From: Bradyrhizobium quebecense
GTDB taxonomy: Bacteria > Pseudomonadota > Alphaproteobacteria > Rhizobiales > Xanthobacteraceae
Assembly: GCF_013373795.3 (NCBI RefSeq)
Contig: NZ_CP088022.1
Coordinates: 3,658,001-3,722,000, forward strand
DNA: 64,000 nt
Direction: 5' to 3'
This document shows, piece after piece, positions 16,281 through 24,525 of the stretch. Position 1 is the stretch's first letter, and each line of letters begins with the position of its first letter. The notes below the pieces were generated by a model. The model did no database searches and had not been told where the DNA came from. It saw only the letters and a program-made list of their open reading frames with translations. The position numbers and the translations under genes are program-made.

Positions 16281-18030
16281 TTAGCCGCCGGTAAACAAAT
16301 CCTTAACAGCCTCCCAGTTGCTGGCCGCGCTAAGGGTCTTGGCGGCGTCATAAGCATGCGGCGGGAACGCCATGTAGCGCGGCACCCAACCCTCGATCCT
16401 GTCCCGCCCTTCGCCGTTCAGGCAGTCGCGGATGATCTTTCGCTGCACCTTTGTCGTTTCCGACACGTTGGCGGCGGCGGTCTCCGCGCCGGCGACGTCC
16501 GCAAGCATGGCATTGACCGCGCCGCGATCCCGGACGAGATCGAGGAAGGTATCGTCGGCTGCCCACCAACGCGCCACGTCGGGGGCCACAAGAAAGCCCG
16601 CCGCCTCGACCAGCTCCGAGCCTGCGTACAGGGTTTCGGCCATGAGCAAGGTCAGTACCCGTAACACCTGTTCGTCCGGCAGGGTCAGCAGCCGGGCGAG
16701 TACGGCGGCGCCCCGATAGGCATCGGCATTGCCCCGCGTCAGCGTACCGTAGTGGCTCGGTTCGAGGTCGAGCAATTCGAAGATCGCGGTTCGCTCGGCC
16801 TCGAAGGCTGCCTGAGCTCGCCCTGCGGCCACGCTTTCAGCAATGGCTTCCTTGTCGGCGCGCTGCGGCTCGGGGCGGACGCTCCACAGCGGCGATCCGG
16901 CGATGATGTGCGCGACGGCAAGCCGGAGCGCAATGCCGGGCCGCGACAGCAGTTCGGCGCGCACGATGGCGTGGCGATGCATAGTTCTCGGCAGCCTTGG
17001 TCAATTCAGCCTTGGCAAGAGTGGACCTTTCCAGCGTGTCGGTGGCCTTTCCGCCCTGAGCTTCCCTATCGTCCGCGTCCCGCTCGTCCCGGTCGCGATA
17101 ACCGGCATGGACCTCCACCTCGCCGTTCGAGCCGACCTCGATGAACGCGTGGCCGCCGTCTTCCAGCGCCACTTCATCGTACTGCCAGTCGTGGAAACTG
17201 CTGCCTCTTTCCATGACCGTCACCTGTTGCCAGCCTTTGCCGGTCAGGTCGTCCCGCAACTGCGCAATCGCTGTGTTCTGAAGTACCCAGAAGGCATCGT
17301 GGTCGCTGAAGTAGCCGACGTCGCCAAAGAGATCGGTGACGATATTGCCGGGGTAGTTCGCAAGCGGAAACAACGCGACTTTGGTTGCGATCTGTTCGCC
17401 TCCGAACAGCCAGCGCTTGAGCCGAAACCCCCGTGGTGCTCCCTCCCCGTCGCCGTCCGCACCGGCCTCCGTGGCCAATGCATCGACCCACTCCTTCTGC
17501 TGGCTCCTCGTCGCCGATGTGAGGAGGCGCAGGTCTTCGCCCTCGATGGTGCCTGCGCGGAAGGCTTCCTTGATTTTCGGGTGGAGGGAGGCGATCGCAA
17601 GACGCTGCTTGACCCGAAGCTCGGTCACGCCGAACGTTGCGGCAATCTCCTCCACCTTGCGGCCTTGCTTGAGCAGTTTGGCGAAGGCCTCGTATTCCTG
17701 GAGTTCGTCCATTGGCTGGCGGGCGACGTTTTCGATAAGGGAGGCTTCCATCGCGCCGGTGTCGTCGCCCGTGGCCGTCACGGCGCACGGCAGCAGCACC
17801 GTTTCAGGTGCTGCGCCCTGTTCCTCGGCGACCTTGCTTGCGGCGAAATATCGCCGTCGCCCGGCGATGATCTCAAAGCCTTCTTCATTTGGTCGCACCA
17901 GAAGCGGCTGCAGAACGCCGCGGACGCGGATTGACGGCAGGATGTCGGAGACATCGGGCGGTTTGCGTCCATGGCGGACATTGACGGCGGCTACCTTGAG
18001 GTTGCTCAAGGGAATGTGTTGCAGGTCCAT
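16281..18030 (-). pseudogene. ParB/RepB-like nuclease-domain protein, frameshifted
   Basis: ParB-like protein common on rhizobial islands. The N-terminal ParB domain is intact: MDLQHIPLSNLKVAAVNVRH, GVLQPLLVRPNEEGFEIIAG-RRR and the ENVARQPMDELQEYEAF box, with a helix-turn-helix near VEEIAATFGVTELRVKQRL. The frame breaks at about 16980 in the ENYA/HRHAIVRAEL region. The remaining 230 residues (ELLSRPGIALRLAVAHIIAG to NWEAVKDLFTGG) are in another frame. One small deletion would explain it; a sequencing error is possible. Without the break the protein would be about 580 residues. Confidence 0.75.
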
Positions 18031-18170
18031 TATCTTATCTCCTTCGGTTGATGTTGAGGTGAAGGCTCAGCGATTGCGAACAGCCTCACCGACGAGCCCG
18101 GTTTCGGGAGGCAATGGGTTTCTTGAAAGCCAGTGGCGTTTGCGTCCGGGGATCGCCGGGGACGGAGGCG

Positions 18171-18855
18171 CTATGGCGGTAGTTCGTCCCGCGCTTGGTC
18201 ATCGGTGCTCGCTGTGACCGGCGCTCGGAAGGCCAGCAGGAAATCGGCGGCTTTCGAGGCCTTGCTGGCGGCGCGAAAGATGGCGCGATTATCCGAACGC
18301 AGGACGTTCAGCCAGTTGCCGAGATAATCGGCGTGGCGCACGGTCGGCTGGATCGACAGCGCGGCGCAAACAAAGGCGGCCGTGATCTCGGCGACAAGTT
18401 CCTCGCTGGCGTAGAGTTTCGAGCCGAACGAGCCGGTCTGGTCGCGGTTCAGCCTTTTGCATGCCCGGTCCAGTGCCCCAGTTCGTGAAACAGGGTCCGG
18501 TAGTAATTGATCTGATCGAAGAAAGCGGGCTGCGGCGGGATGTGGACCGCGTCTTCCGAAGGCCGATAGAAGGCGTGCGCCCCGCCGGTACGGATATCGG
18601 CCAACGTCGCTTTCGCCAGCGCCTCGGCCTGCGGTACGATCTGGCGCTCCGGCAAGGCGAGCGCAGAACCAAGGCAGTGATCCGACAGGTTCTCACATTG
18701 CGCGACATTAAAGACGGTATAGCGCCGCAGGAACGGCACCGCCTCGGCCGCGCCGTTCCGTTCGTCTTGGCCGTTCCCCTCGCCCTGGCCCGACGATGCT
18801 TCGCCGCCCGGCCGAACACCCGATCCTGCCGCCCTTAAGCCGTCTATCGAGATCA
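18171..18855 (-). pseudogene. ArdC-like antirestriction protein remnant
   Basis: Antirestriction zincin-type protein, broken twice. The frame opens at 18855 with no start and lacks the N-terminal ssDNA-binding half. It carries VPFLRRYTVFNVAQCENLSD and the metallopeptidase motif FHELGHWTGHAK. After GHAK a one-base loss gives a premature stop at 18449. The proper C-terminus (LNRDQTGSFGSKLYASEELV through HADYLGNWLNVLRSDNRAIF, ending near ARDELPP) continues in another frame to a stop at 18171. Intact relatives protect incoming DNA from host restriction; this copy cannot. Confidence 0.75.
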
Positions 18856-18881
18856 GCTAATCGCTACGAGGTGGAATGACC

Positions 18882-20669
18882 TCACGCTGTCGGGTCATTC
18901 GCCGGAATGGGCGGGTTTGGCTTGCGTTGCGCCTTGATCGTTACCGCGGGTTCGATGAGCTCGGGATTCAAGTCCGGGTTCGTCACATAGATCGGACCCA
19001 CGTTGGTTGGGTTCTTAGCCCAGGCGTCGCGCGCCGGAATTTTCGTTAAGCCGATCGGATAAAGCGTCAGCTCCTCCCCGACGATCTTCATTCTTATAAA
19101 GTTACGATGTGTGTCGCGGCGCATCGAGCTGAACGCATCGTTGTGATTCATGTCGAGGTATGCGGACGATACGTACAGGTAGGCGCCGAAGAGCTCAGCA
19201 GCGACAACGCCACCGGCACCGATCATTTCGGTGCCGAACAGAAGAAAGGTTAAGCGCGGCCAGGACGATGAATCGACGAAGAATGCGTTGAAATGATTGA
19301 AGACCCACGCGCAAGCGATCAAGGTGAGACTATGCGCTATGCCGTTTGTCGCAGAAACCCAGCCGACTTTGGCGGACGCGCCTTCCGTCCGCTTCGTGTA
19401 GGCATAGAAGCCGGCTGCCAGGACTATGGGCGCGATGTACCAGACATCGCATGGCAGATACCTCACGATTAGCCCAAGCAAGAAATAGACAACACCGAGC
19501 ACGATGCCGAAGCCCCGGTTGAGACTGGCAAACTTGAAATTGCCTCGTAACATATCAAGGCTAGTGGCTCGATCGGGATAGCAAGCTTCTTTGGTCGCTC
19601 CTGCCGCATCCTTGAATGCCCCCAAGGTTAGCTTTTTAACGGCGGACTTCATCCAGACAATTCCGTCGGCGCGACGATTGAGGTCGATGGTCGGTGCTAG
19701 CTGATGGGTGGGGTGCAGGAAGGCCCCACCTCCGCCCGAGGTGACGAATTGCGTCATCCCGTCATCCCCCTCATAGCGGCTGTAGTGATGGGTATCGCCA
19801 GAGATCACGAGCGGGATGCGGACACCCTTGCAATGGTTGATCGCGATCCAGGCCAGATAGTCCATGATCTTGAGCGAGGCGCCGCCAGGAACGTTGGTAT
19901 AGAGCCATCCCGGCTCTGGCCCGCAGAGGATGATGTTGGAATTCTCCGGCATACCTTTGGCGATCGCGACGAAGTAATCCTTCTGGGGTTGATCCATGTC
20001 ATCGTCGAGCTGGGAGTCCATGCCCCAAATCCACCAGGTTTCCGTCAGCTGAAGCGCGAAGTAGCTGCGCCGTTGATGCGAGCGCCAGCCACCAAGATGC
20101 AGATGCTCACGGCGACAAAAGAGCGCCAGAAATTGAACGAGCCCATCATACCAATCATGATTGCCGGGAAGGACGTAGACAGGAGGCCCCTTGAGCAGCT
20201 TTGGGTTCGAGTCCGGATACGCCCACTCATAGGGTGTACGCAGCCGGTCGCGGTAGGCCTCGGCGGATGCGTTGGGATAAACTTCATCGCCACCCATGAC
20301 CAGGAGCTGACCACGCGGCAGTTTTTCCTGCCCGAACGTCAGCTCGTCACGTGCCAAGAGGCAAGCCATGGCGTAAGTGGAGTCGAAGCCGTCACCGAGA
20401 TCAGCGACATAATCAATCCAAACAGCGCCGTCCTTGGGTGCAAAATCCCAGACTTCGGCGTTGTCGCCGCCGGGCATAAACTGCTTGGCACGCTTCACGA
20501 GTTCGTCGGCAGATACCGGATCAAGCGCCGCTACGATCAATCGCCGATCAGCGTATTGGCCAAAGAGTTCGGAAACGACGACGCGCCAAAGCAGTTTGAT
20601 CAGTAATCCAGGCTCAAACCAGCCAGCCATGGTCGGCAGGCCTGACGGCGTCTTTTCTGGTGAGGCCAT
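18882..20669 (-). CDS. Membrane-anchored calcineurin-like metallophosphoesterase
   Basis: 595-residue protein. The N-terminal half is a metallophosphoesterase domain: VADLGDGFDSTYAM, GGDEVYPNAS, the YVLPGNHDWYDGL metal site and LVISGDTHHYSRYEG. The C-terminal half has about four hydrophobic segments (FGIVLGVVYFLLGLIVRYL and two more pairs to about residue 520), then a soluble tail. The start at 20669 has a GAGGAG ribosome site; the upstream extension to 20882 does not look coding. The substrate is unknown. It is cargo of the element, next to the integrase end. A second-messenger or membrane-damage role would be speculative. Confidence 0.8.
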   Translation of the reverse strand: MASPEKTPSGLPTMAGWFEPGLLIKLLWRVVVSELFGQYADRRLIVAALDPVSADELVKRAKQFMPGGDNAEVWDFAPKDGAVWIDYVADLGDGFDSTYAMACLLARDELTFGQEKLPRGQLLVMGGDEVYPNASAEAYRDRLRTPYEWAYPDSNPKLLKGPPVYVLPGNHDWYDGLVQFLALFCRREHLHLGGWRSHQRRSYFALQLTETWWIWGMDSQLDDDMDQPQKDYFVAIAKGMPENSNIILCGPEPGWLYTNVPGGASLKIMDYLAWIAINHCKGVRIPLVISGDTHHYSRYEGDDGMTQFVTSGGGGAFLHPTHQLAPTIDLNRRADGIVWMKSAVKKLTLGAFKDAAGATKEACYPDRATSLDMLRGNFKFASLNRGFGIVLGVVYFLLGLIVRYLPCDVWYIAPIVLAAGFYAYTKRTEGASAKVGWVSATNGIAHSLTLIACAWVFNHFNAFFVDSSSWPRLTFLLFGTEMIGAGGVVAAELFGAYLYVSSAYLDMNHNDAFSSMRRDTHRNFIRMKIVGEELTLYPIGLTKIPARDAWAKNPTNVGPIYVTNPDLNPELIEPAVTIKAQRKPNPPIPANDPTA

Positions 20670-20815
20670 ATAGATTCTCCTCAAGGTAGAATAATGCACG
20701 CACCTCGCAACCATGGAGGGTCGCGGCCTTATCCACCGGAAAAAGGTGATGCCGTTCGCGAAAGAGCTAAGGTCGCGCCGAGATTTCTCCCGCGCGTCCG
20801 GCGACCGGCCAACTC

Positions 20816-21004
20816 CTAGGGGGAGAAGTCGAAGCTTGGCAGACATTCGGCCAAGTCGTCGCCGTCCATATCGGCAAAGCATTCATTAGGGATGGCATTT
20901 GCAATACCGCATTCGCGCAACCAATCGCGCGCGCGGGGTGTCGCGGAGATTATTTCGAGCTGACGCCCGAAACCATGTTCGAAATGCTCCGGCCTTACTG
21001 ACAA
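20816..21004 (-). CDS. Possible small protein (62 residues, TTG start)
   Basis: Open frame with protein-like composition (GFGRQLEIISATPRARDWLR, ending in an acidic DMDGDDLAECLPSFDFSP tail). It starts at TTG without a clear ribosome site. It could be a remnant. No family is recognised. Confidence 0.3.
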   Translation of the reverse strand: MSVRPEHFEHGFGRQLEIISATPRARDWLRECGIANAIPNECFADMDGDDLAECLPSFDFSP

Positions 21005-21013
21005 CGGCTTGAA

Positions 21014-21277
21014 TTGGCCGACTATCTTGACGGTACCAATTCCTCCTTGTTGGCAGCTCGCGCAACCATCAGAGCACTACGGCGAATGCGGTCGCGCGAA
21101 ATCATGCAAATGGCGCAGAGATTTGAGTCAAACCCACGGTTTCGATCATTCCACTTCGAGCATCGAGAAATGCAGATCCTACACATGCGCCATAAGCCCG
21201 CTCAACTGGGATGCGGTGAGATTTCTTTTGATCTCCCGGTGCACACGTTGTGCACACGCCGCCCTTTAACCGATTGA
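21014..21277 (+). CDS. Possible hypothetical protein (87 residues, TTG start)
   Basis: Reads MADYLDGTNSSLLAARATIR, then a basic helical part RRMRSREIMQMAQRF and a Cys-containing tail. It overlaps a second frame with worse composition. No ribosome site or family is recognised. The DNA here (21.0-21.6 kb) is noticeably more AT-rich than its surroundings, which is typical of the edge of a mobile element. Confidence 0.3.
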   Translation: MADYLDGTNSSLLAARATIRALRRMRSREIMQMAQRFESNPRFRSFHFEHREMQILHMRHKPAQLGCGEISFDLPVHTLCTRRPLTD

Positions 21278-21566
21278 AAAACTTGAACTCTCGGTCCTAT
21301 CCATCATGGGGAAGTTTGAGCTAGCTCCAGCTACACAAACACAACCAGTCTAGGTCAAACTTGAGCAAATCTAGCCTTCCGATTTGTCGCCGCCCCGGCG
21401 ACATCAAGGGAAAATGATCGTTATGTTCTGCTTCGATCTTTTTGTCGCAAGAGGCCTCCTGCCCCATCTATCTTCGCCACGGTGCTCCACGCTTTCCCTT
21501 GTTTCAGTAGACTCATAACTGAGCGTCATGATTTAATGATCAGCGATCCCGTACACACCGACTTGG

Positions 21567-21752
21567 ATGTCCCGGACCAGATTCACCGAGGCAGATATTA
21601 AGCGGGCTGTTCGAGGCGTCCTCGACAGCGGCGGTAAGGTCGCGCGCGTCGAGATATGGCCTGACGGACGCATTTCTGTGTTGATTAGAGAAGAAGGATC
21701 GATTCCAATCGATCCTGAAGACGATCCGGAGGTGTCCAGGAGACTGCTGTGA
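21567..21752 (+). CDS. Small protein coupled to the integrase gene
   Basis: 61 residues: MSRTRFTEADIKRAVRGVLD, KVARVEIWPDGRISVLI and an acidic tail. Its stop overlaps the GTG start of the integrase by four bases, so the two are almost certainly co-translated. Small proteins with this TEADI/RAV opening often sit immediately before island integrases in rhizobia; their role is unknown. It might modulate the recombinase. Confidence 0.65.
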   Translation: MSRTRFTEADIKRAVRGVLDSGGKVARVEIWPDGRISVLIREEGSIPIDPEDDPEVSRRLL

Positions 21753-22999
21753 AAAGACCAGGGCGATCTGCGTTATCGTTGCCTCGGTACACTCTGCGCA
21801 AGCGTCTCAGAGGCGGCGGCTTCGCATATTTTTTCAATATCCCGACGTGGGCCCGCAAGCGTGGATGTTCGATCGCGAACGAAGCCCTAGGTACTGACTA
21901 TAAGCGCGCAGTCTCACGCGCAGAACAAATTTTGCTTCCTGCTTTTGATAGTTGGCGCACCCGCGGCGAGGACGCAAGTCCAATCGGCATTGGCGTTGTC
22001 GTCGGCACGCTGGATTGGATGTTTCACCTCTACCGCCAAACCTGGTCTCAGAAAACAGCGAAGCGGCTTCAGCCTTTGAGCCCGGGCCAGTGCCGCGTTC
22101 ATGAGACTGGGATCAAGATGATTTGCGATTACATCCTGCAAGATGGCCGACGATTGGGGGCACGCCGAGCCGCAAGTATCGATACGGCTTTCGTCGATCA
22201 GCTCTTCGAAAAACTGCTCTTCAAAGAAGTGAAGGGCGAGAAGATCGAACGCCGTACGACGGTCAATCACGCGATGAAGACCGCACGTAGCGGATGGAAC
22301 GCCATTTCCCGGGCACATCCAGCCTTGTTTCCACCCCGCAATCCATTCGAAAAGATGGGCCTGCGATCCAGCTCGCGCGAAACGCCGCATGCGACCTTTG
22401 CGGAGCTTGCAGCTTTCCGCGCGAAGGCGATCGATATGGGCTATTCTTCGCTTGCCACCGGTGCGCTGATCGGTTGGGAGCTGCTTCAGCGCGAGGCTCA
22501 TATTTTCATCCGCTTCATGACCGACCACTACCGTCCTCCGAGCCGGCCGAATCACGTCTACGTTATCAACTACAAGACCAGCACCGGATCCTGGGAACCA
22601 CTTTTCAATGCCAAAGGAAGGGCACTCTATCCGCTGCTGATGGCCGAGCTCGACGCAGTCAAGGAGCTGCGCCCAACGGGAGGTCTGATGCTGCGGCGTG
22701 ATGGCAGCAGTCTTCCCTGGTTTGGTAAGGGTGAAATACTGACTCAAGTCCAGCGCATCACGAAGAAAGTTATCTTGGCCGCAGGTTTACGGCCCGAACT
22801 GACTTTCACCTCATTTGGTCGCCACGGCGGCACGACCGAAGCAAGCACATCCGGCCTGACGGAAACACAGCTGATGAAGAAGGGTCAGTGGTCGTCGACA
22901 ATGGCCATGGCGCACTACCTGCACGACGATGATGAAGCCAAGCAGGATGCGCAAATGAAACGCATCAAGCGCCGTGCAAGACAAGCGAAGGGAAAGTGA
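21749..22999 (+). CDS. int: Tyrosine recombinase/integrase of the element
   Basis: Site-specific recombinase, 416 residues, starting with GTG. Catalytic positions visible by eye are Arg248 (WELLQREAH), Lys276 (INYKTSTG), the box-II arginine Arg358 in FTSFGRHGGTTEAS, Trp381 in KKGQWSS, and the nucleophile Tyr390 in AMAHYLHDDD. The usual His of the HxxR box is replaced (S355-F-G-R358), as seen in some divergent integrases. The gene points toward the tRNA-Gly 3' end, 72 bases away, the normal layout for an island integrase next to its attachment site. An upstream 61-residue gene overlaps its start. Confidence 0.88.
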   Translation: MKRPGRSALSLPRYTLRKRLRGGGFAYFFNIPTWARKRGCSIANEALGTDYKRAVSRAEQILLPAFDSWRTRGEDASPIGIGVVVGTLDWMFHLYRQTWSQKTAKRLQPLSPGQCRVHETGIKMICDYILQDGRRLGARRAASIDTAFVDQLFEKLLFKEVKGEKIERRTTVNHAMKTARSGWNAISRAHPALFPPRNPFEKMGLRSSSRETPHATFAELAAFRAKAIDMGYSSLATGALIGWELLQREAHIFIRFMTDHYRPPSRPNHVYVINYKTSTGSWEPLFNAKGRALYPLLMAELDAVKELRPTGGLMLRRDGSSLPWFGKGEILTQVQRITKKVILAAGLRPELTFTSFGRHGGTTEASTSGLTETQLMKKGQWSSTMAMAHYLHDDDEAKQDAQMKRIKRRARQAKGK

Positions 23000-23071
23000 A
23001 CGTTTGTCAGAATGACAATGCGTGTCTTGTCAGAATGAAAAGGTCTTGACGCTCTAAACCATTGAAAACAT

Positions 23072-23100
23072 TGGAGCGGGTGAAGGGAATCGAACCCTCG
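23072..23100. other. Likely attachment site (tRNA-Gly 3' end)
   Basis: The 3' portion of the tRNA-Gly gene faces the integrase gene, so the crossover (attL or attR) most likely lies in this segment. The other end of the element, with a repeat of the tRNA 3' sequence, is to the left of this window; no second copy was seen within it. The exact core is inferred. Confidence 0.55.
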
Positions 23101-23145
23101 TATTCAGCTTGGAAGGCTGCTGCTCTACCATTGAGCTACACCCGC
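23072..23145 (-). tRNA. tRNA-Gly (UCC)
   Basis: A complete cloverleaf can be folded: acceptor GCGGGTG pairing with the 3' strand, D-stem GCTC/GAGC, anticodon loop CTTCCAA (anticodon TCC), T-arm with GGTTCGATTCC, and an encoded CCA. It is 74 bases with CCA. The gene is intact, so integration rebuilds a full tRNA. Confidence 0.96.
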
Positions 23146-23275
23146 ATCGAGCGATCACCTAACACGGCCGGACGGCCGTCTCAACTGCCTCGGCGGGCGT
23201 CCTTGTGCGCCGGTAAACGAGAATATGTTCGCGCAATGCGGCCGGTTCCTGGCCCGGATGGGACGGACGGCGGTC

Positions 23276-23304
23276 TTAACAGCGGCAGATTCGCCACCTA
23301 TATT
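23276..23304 (+). promoter_or_regulatory. Near-consensus sigma-70 promoter
   Basis: TTAACA (23276-23281), a 17-base spacer and TATATT (23299-23304): five of six matches in each hexamer. It drives the structured transcript that begins near 23311. Confidence 0.65.
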
Positions 23305-23338
23305 GCTGGTCCCATCAACAAAGAAAGGAGGTGATCTA

Positions 23339-23383
23339 GTGTCTTGTCTCAAGCGCTGTCACCTCGCTGAGATCGCCCGCTAG
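23339..23383 (+). CDS. 14-codon leader ORF behind an extended Shine-Dalgarno
   Basis: GTG start, product (M/V)SCLKRCHLAEIAR. The ribosome site AGAAAGGAGGTGATC is complementary over 15 bases to the usual 3' tail of 16S rRNA and lies at good spacing. The start codon and first codons lie in the loop of helix A of the surrounding RNA, so translation and folding compete. Function unknown. Confidence 0.45.
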   Translation: MSCLKRCHLAEIAR

Positions 23384-23448
23384 GCTCTGAGTAATCAGCC
23401 TGGCATCGGGGCGCTCTCAGCCCTGACCAGCGAGACAACAAATCCGGG

Positions 23449-23481
23449 GGCGCGGCGGAAGCGATTCCGCCGCGCCTTTTT
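23449..23481 (+). terminator. Intrinsic terminator, 12-bp stem
   Basis: GGCGCGGCGGAA, a GCGA tetraloop and TTCCGCCGCGCC, then five T. The stem is perfect. It ends the small transcript 155 bases before the YCII gene. Confidence 0.88.
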
Positions 23482-23636
23482 ACCTGTCCAGGCCGCGGGA
23501 TTCGCCGCCGCCATGCCGCCGGCGGGATACCTTGTCGCAGCACAAAAACCGGCCGGTCCGCTACACATGAAATGTCGGCGTGGCTGGCTCTGGGCCGTCC
23601 TTGGGCCTGCCGCAACAGAAATGAGGAGCTCACGAG

Positions 23637-24023
23637 ATGCTTTATGCCATCCTGGCCTATCACGTCGAAGCCGAGGTCAAGTCGTGGAGCGCCGATGAGG
23701 ACGCAGCCGTCATGGCAGGTCTGCGCGAGGTCCATCAACGGTTGAAGGGGCGGCTCGGCCCGGCTGCACGGCTCGGCGAGACCCGCAACGCCAGCACCCT
23801 GCGCGGGCCCGGCCACGGCATCGTGATCGACGGCCCGTTCTCGGAGACCAAGGAGCAGTTGCTGGGCTTCTACGTGATCGATTGCGCCGATGAAGCAGAA
23901 GCGATCGCCGCGGCACGCGACCTGCGCAGCGTCAACCCGTCGGCGGTCTACGAGATCCGCGCGCTGAAGCTCTACATCCCCGGCGCGCCGTTTCCGGAGA
24001 CCGCGGGCCCGAGCGACGCATAA
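23637..24023 (+). CDS. YCII-related (DGPF-domain) protein
   Basis: 128 residues with the DGPF/YCII fold: MLYAILAYHVEAEVKSW, GIVIDGPFSETKEQLLGFYV and EAIAAARDLRSVNP, ending in a Pro-rich tail. The conserved DGPF motif is intact. A GAGGAGC ribosome site lies upstream. Family members are small dimeric ferredoxin-like proteins, often encoded beside sigma factors; no sigma factor is adjacent here. The biochemical role is unknown. Confidence 0.85.
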   Translation: MLYAILAYHVEAEVKSWSADEDAAVMAGLREVHQRLKGRLGPAARLGETRNASTLRGPGHGIVIDGPFSETKEQLLGFYVIDCADEAEAIAAARDLRSVNPSAVYEIRALKLYIPGAPFPETAGPSDA

Positions 24024-24029
24024 AGTTGC

Positions 24030-24437
24030 TCAGCGACTCGAGCGCTTCGGCAGCTTCGGCAGCTTGCTCGGATCGAACTTCGGCAGCGGCGGATCGGGCG
24101 GCGGTGTGGGCGCCACCCCATTGCTTGGAATCAGCGTCACCTCGAAGGCGAGATCGGGCACGGCATCCGCCCTGCCCGCGGCCGTCGCGATCGCGCCGCT
24201 CCAGACGCCTTCGAGCCGCACCACGAGGTCGTCGGTGCCGAACACGGTCGCATGTCCCTCGGAGTGCCGCCTGGCGGTGAGCACGGCGGAGAAGCGCTCG
24301 CCGTCGACCTCATAGGTGCCGTCGTAAAGCATGATGGCATCGCTGCCCCACAGCCTGCCGTCGGCCATGTGCACGATGCCGGTGCCGTCAGCGAGCGACG
24401 TCCGAAACCACGCCGCATAGGTGCCGTTCTTGAGCAT
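24030..24437 (-). CDS. GrlR-like domain protein
   Basis: 135 residues. The first 100 (MLKNGTYAAWFRTSLADGTG, VHMADGRLWGSDAIMLYDGT, then VWSGAI) resemble the beta-barrel GrlR family, named for a regulator of type III secretion in enteric pathogens. Stand-alone relatives are frequent in rhizobia, and nothing nearby suggests type III secretion. The tail is Pro/Lys-rich. The start at 24437 is preferred; a start 5 codons upstream is possible. Convergent with the YCII gene, 6 bases apart. Confidence 0.65.
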   Translation of the reverse strand: MLKNGTYAAWFRTSLADGTGIVHMADGRLWGSDAIMLYDGTYEVDGERFSAVLTARRHSEGHATVFGTDDLVVRLEGVWSGAIATAAGRADAVPDLAFEVTLIPSNGVAPTPPPDPPLPKFDPSKLPKLPKRSSR

Positions 24438-24525
24438 GGAGCCTGTCTCCATCTGCTCCGTTTCACAGCAAACGATCTGGGCACCGTTGCGTTAACAGGG
24501 GATGAAGGAACCCCCGGCCCTGCGC

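Larger units (their letters stand above)
23311..23481 (+). ncRNA. Structured small transcript with leader ORF and terminator
   Basis: About 170 nt between the promoter and a strong terminator. Helix A pairs the ribosome site (GAGGTGA, 23328-23334) with TCACCTC (23359-23365). Helix B is GCTGAGA-t-CGCCC (23366-23378) with GGGCG-c-TCTCAGC (23409-23421), 12 pairs with one mismatch. Inside it GCTAGGCT (23379-23386) pairs with AGCCTGGC (23397-23404); alternatively CTGA-GTAA-TCAG forms a GNRA-capped stem. The terminator hairpin follows. Such a dense fold suggests a regulatory RNA, an attenuator or a leader for the downstream YCII gene. The family was not recognised. Confidence 0.6.

Noticed and set aside
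1..23071. A second copy of the tRNA-Gly 3' end marking the other attachment site
   Set aside because: Looked for by eye on both strands and not found; the left end of the element must lie outside the window.
23320..23340. Sequence resembling the complement of a 16S rRNA 3' end
   Set aside because: Considered as an rRNA fragment. Only about 15 bases match, and it lies at correct spacing before a start codon, so it is an extended Shine-Dalgarno sequence.
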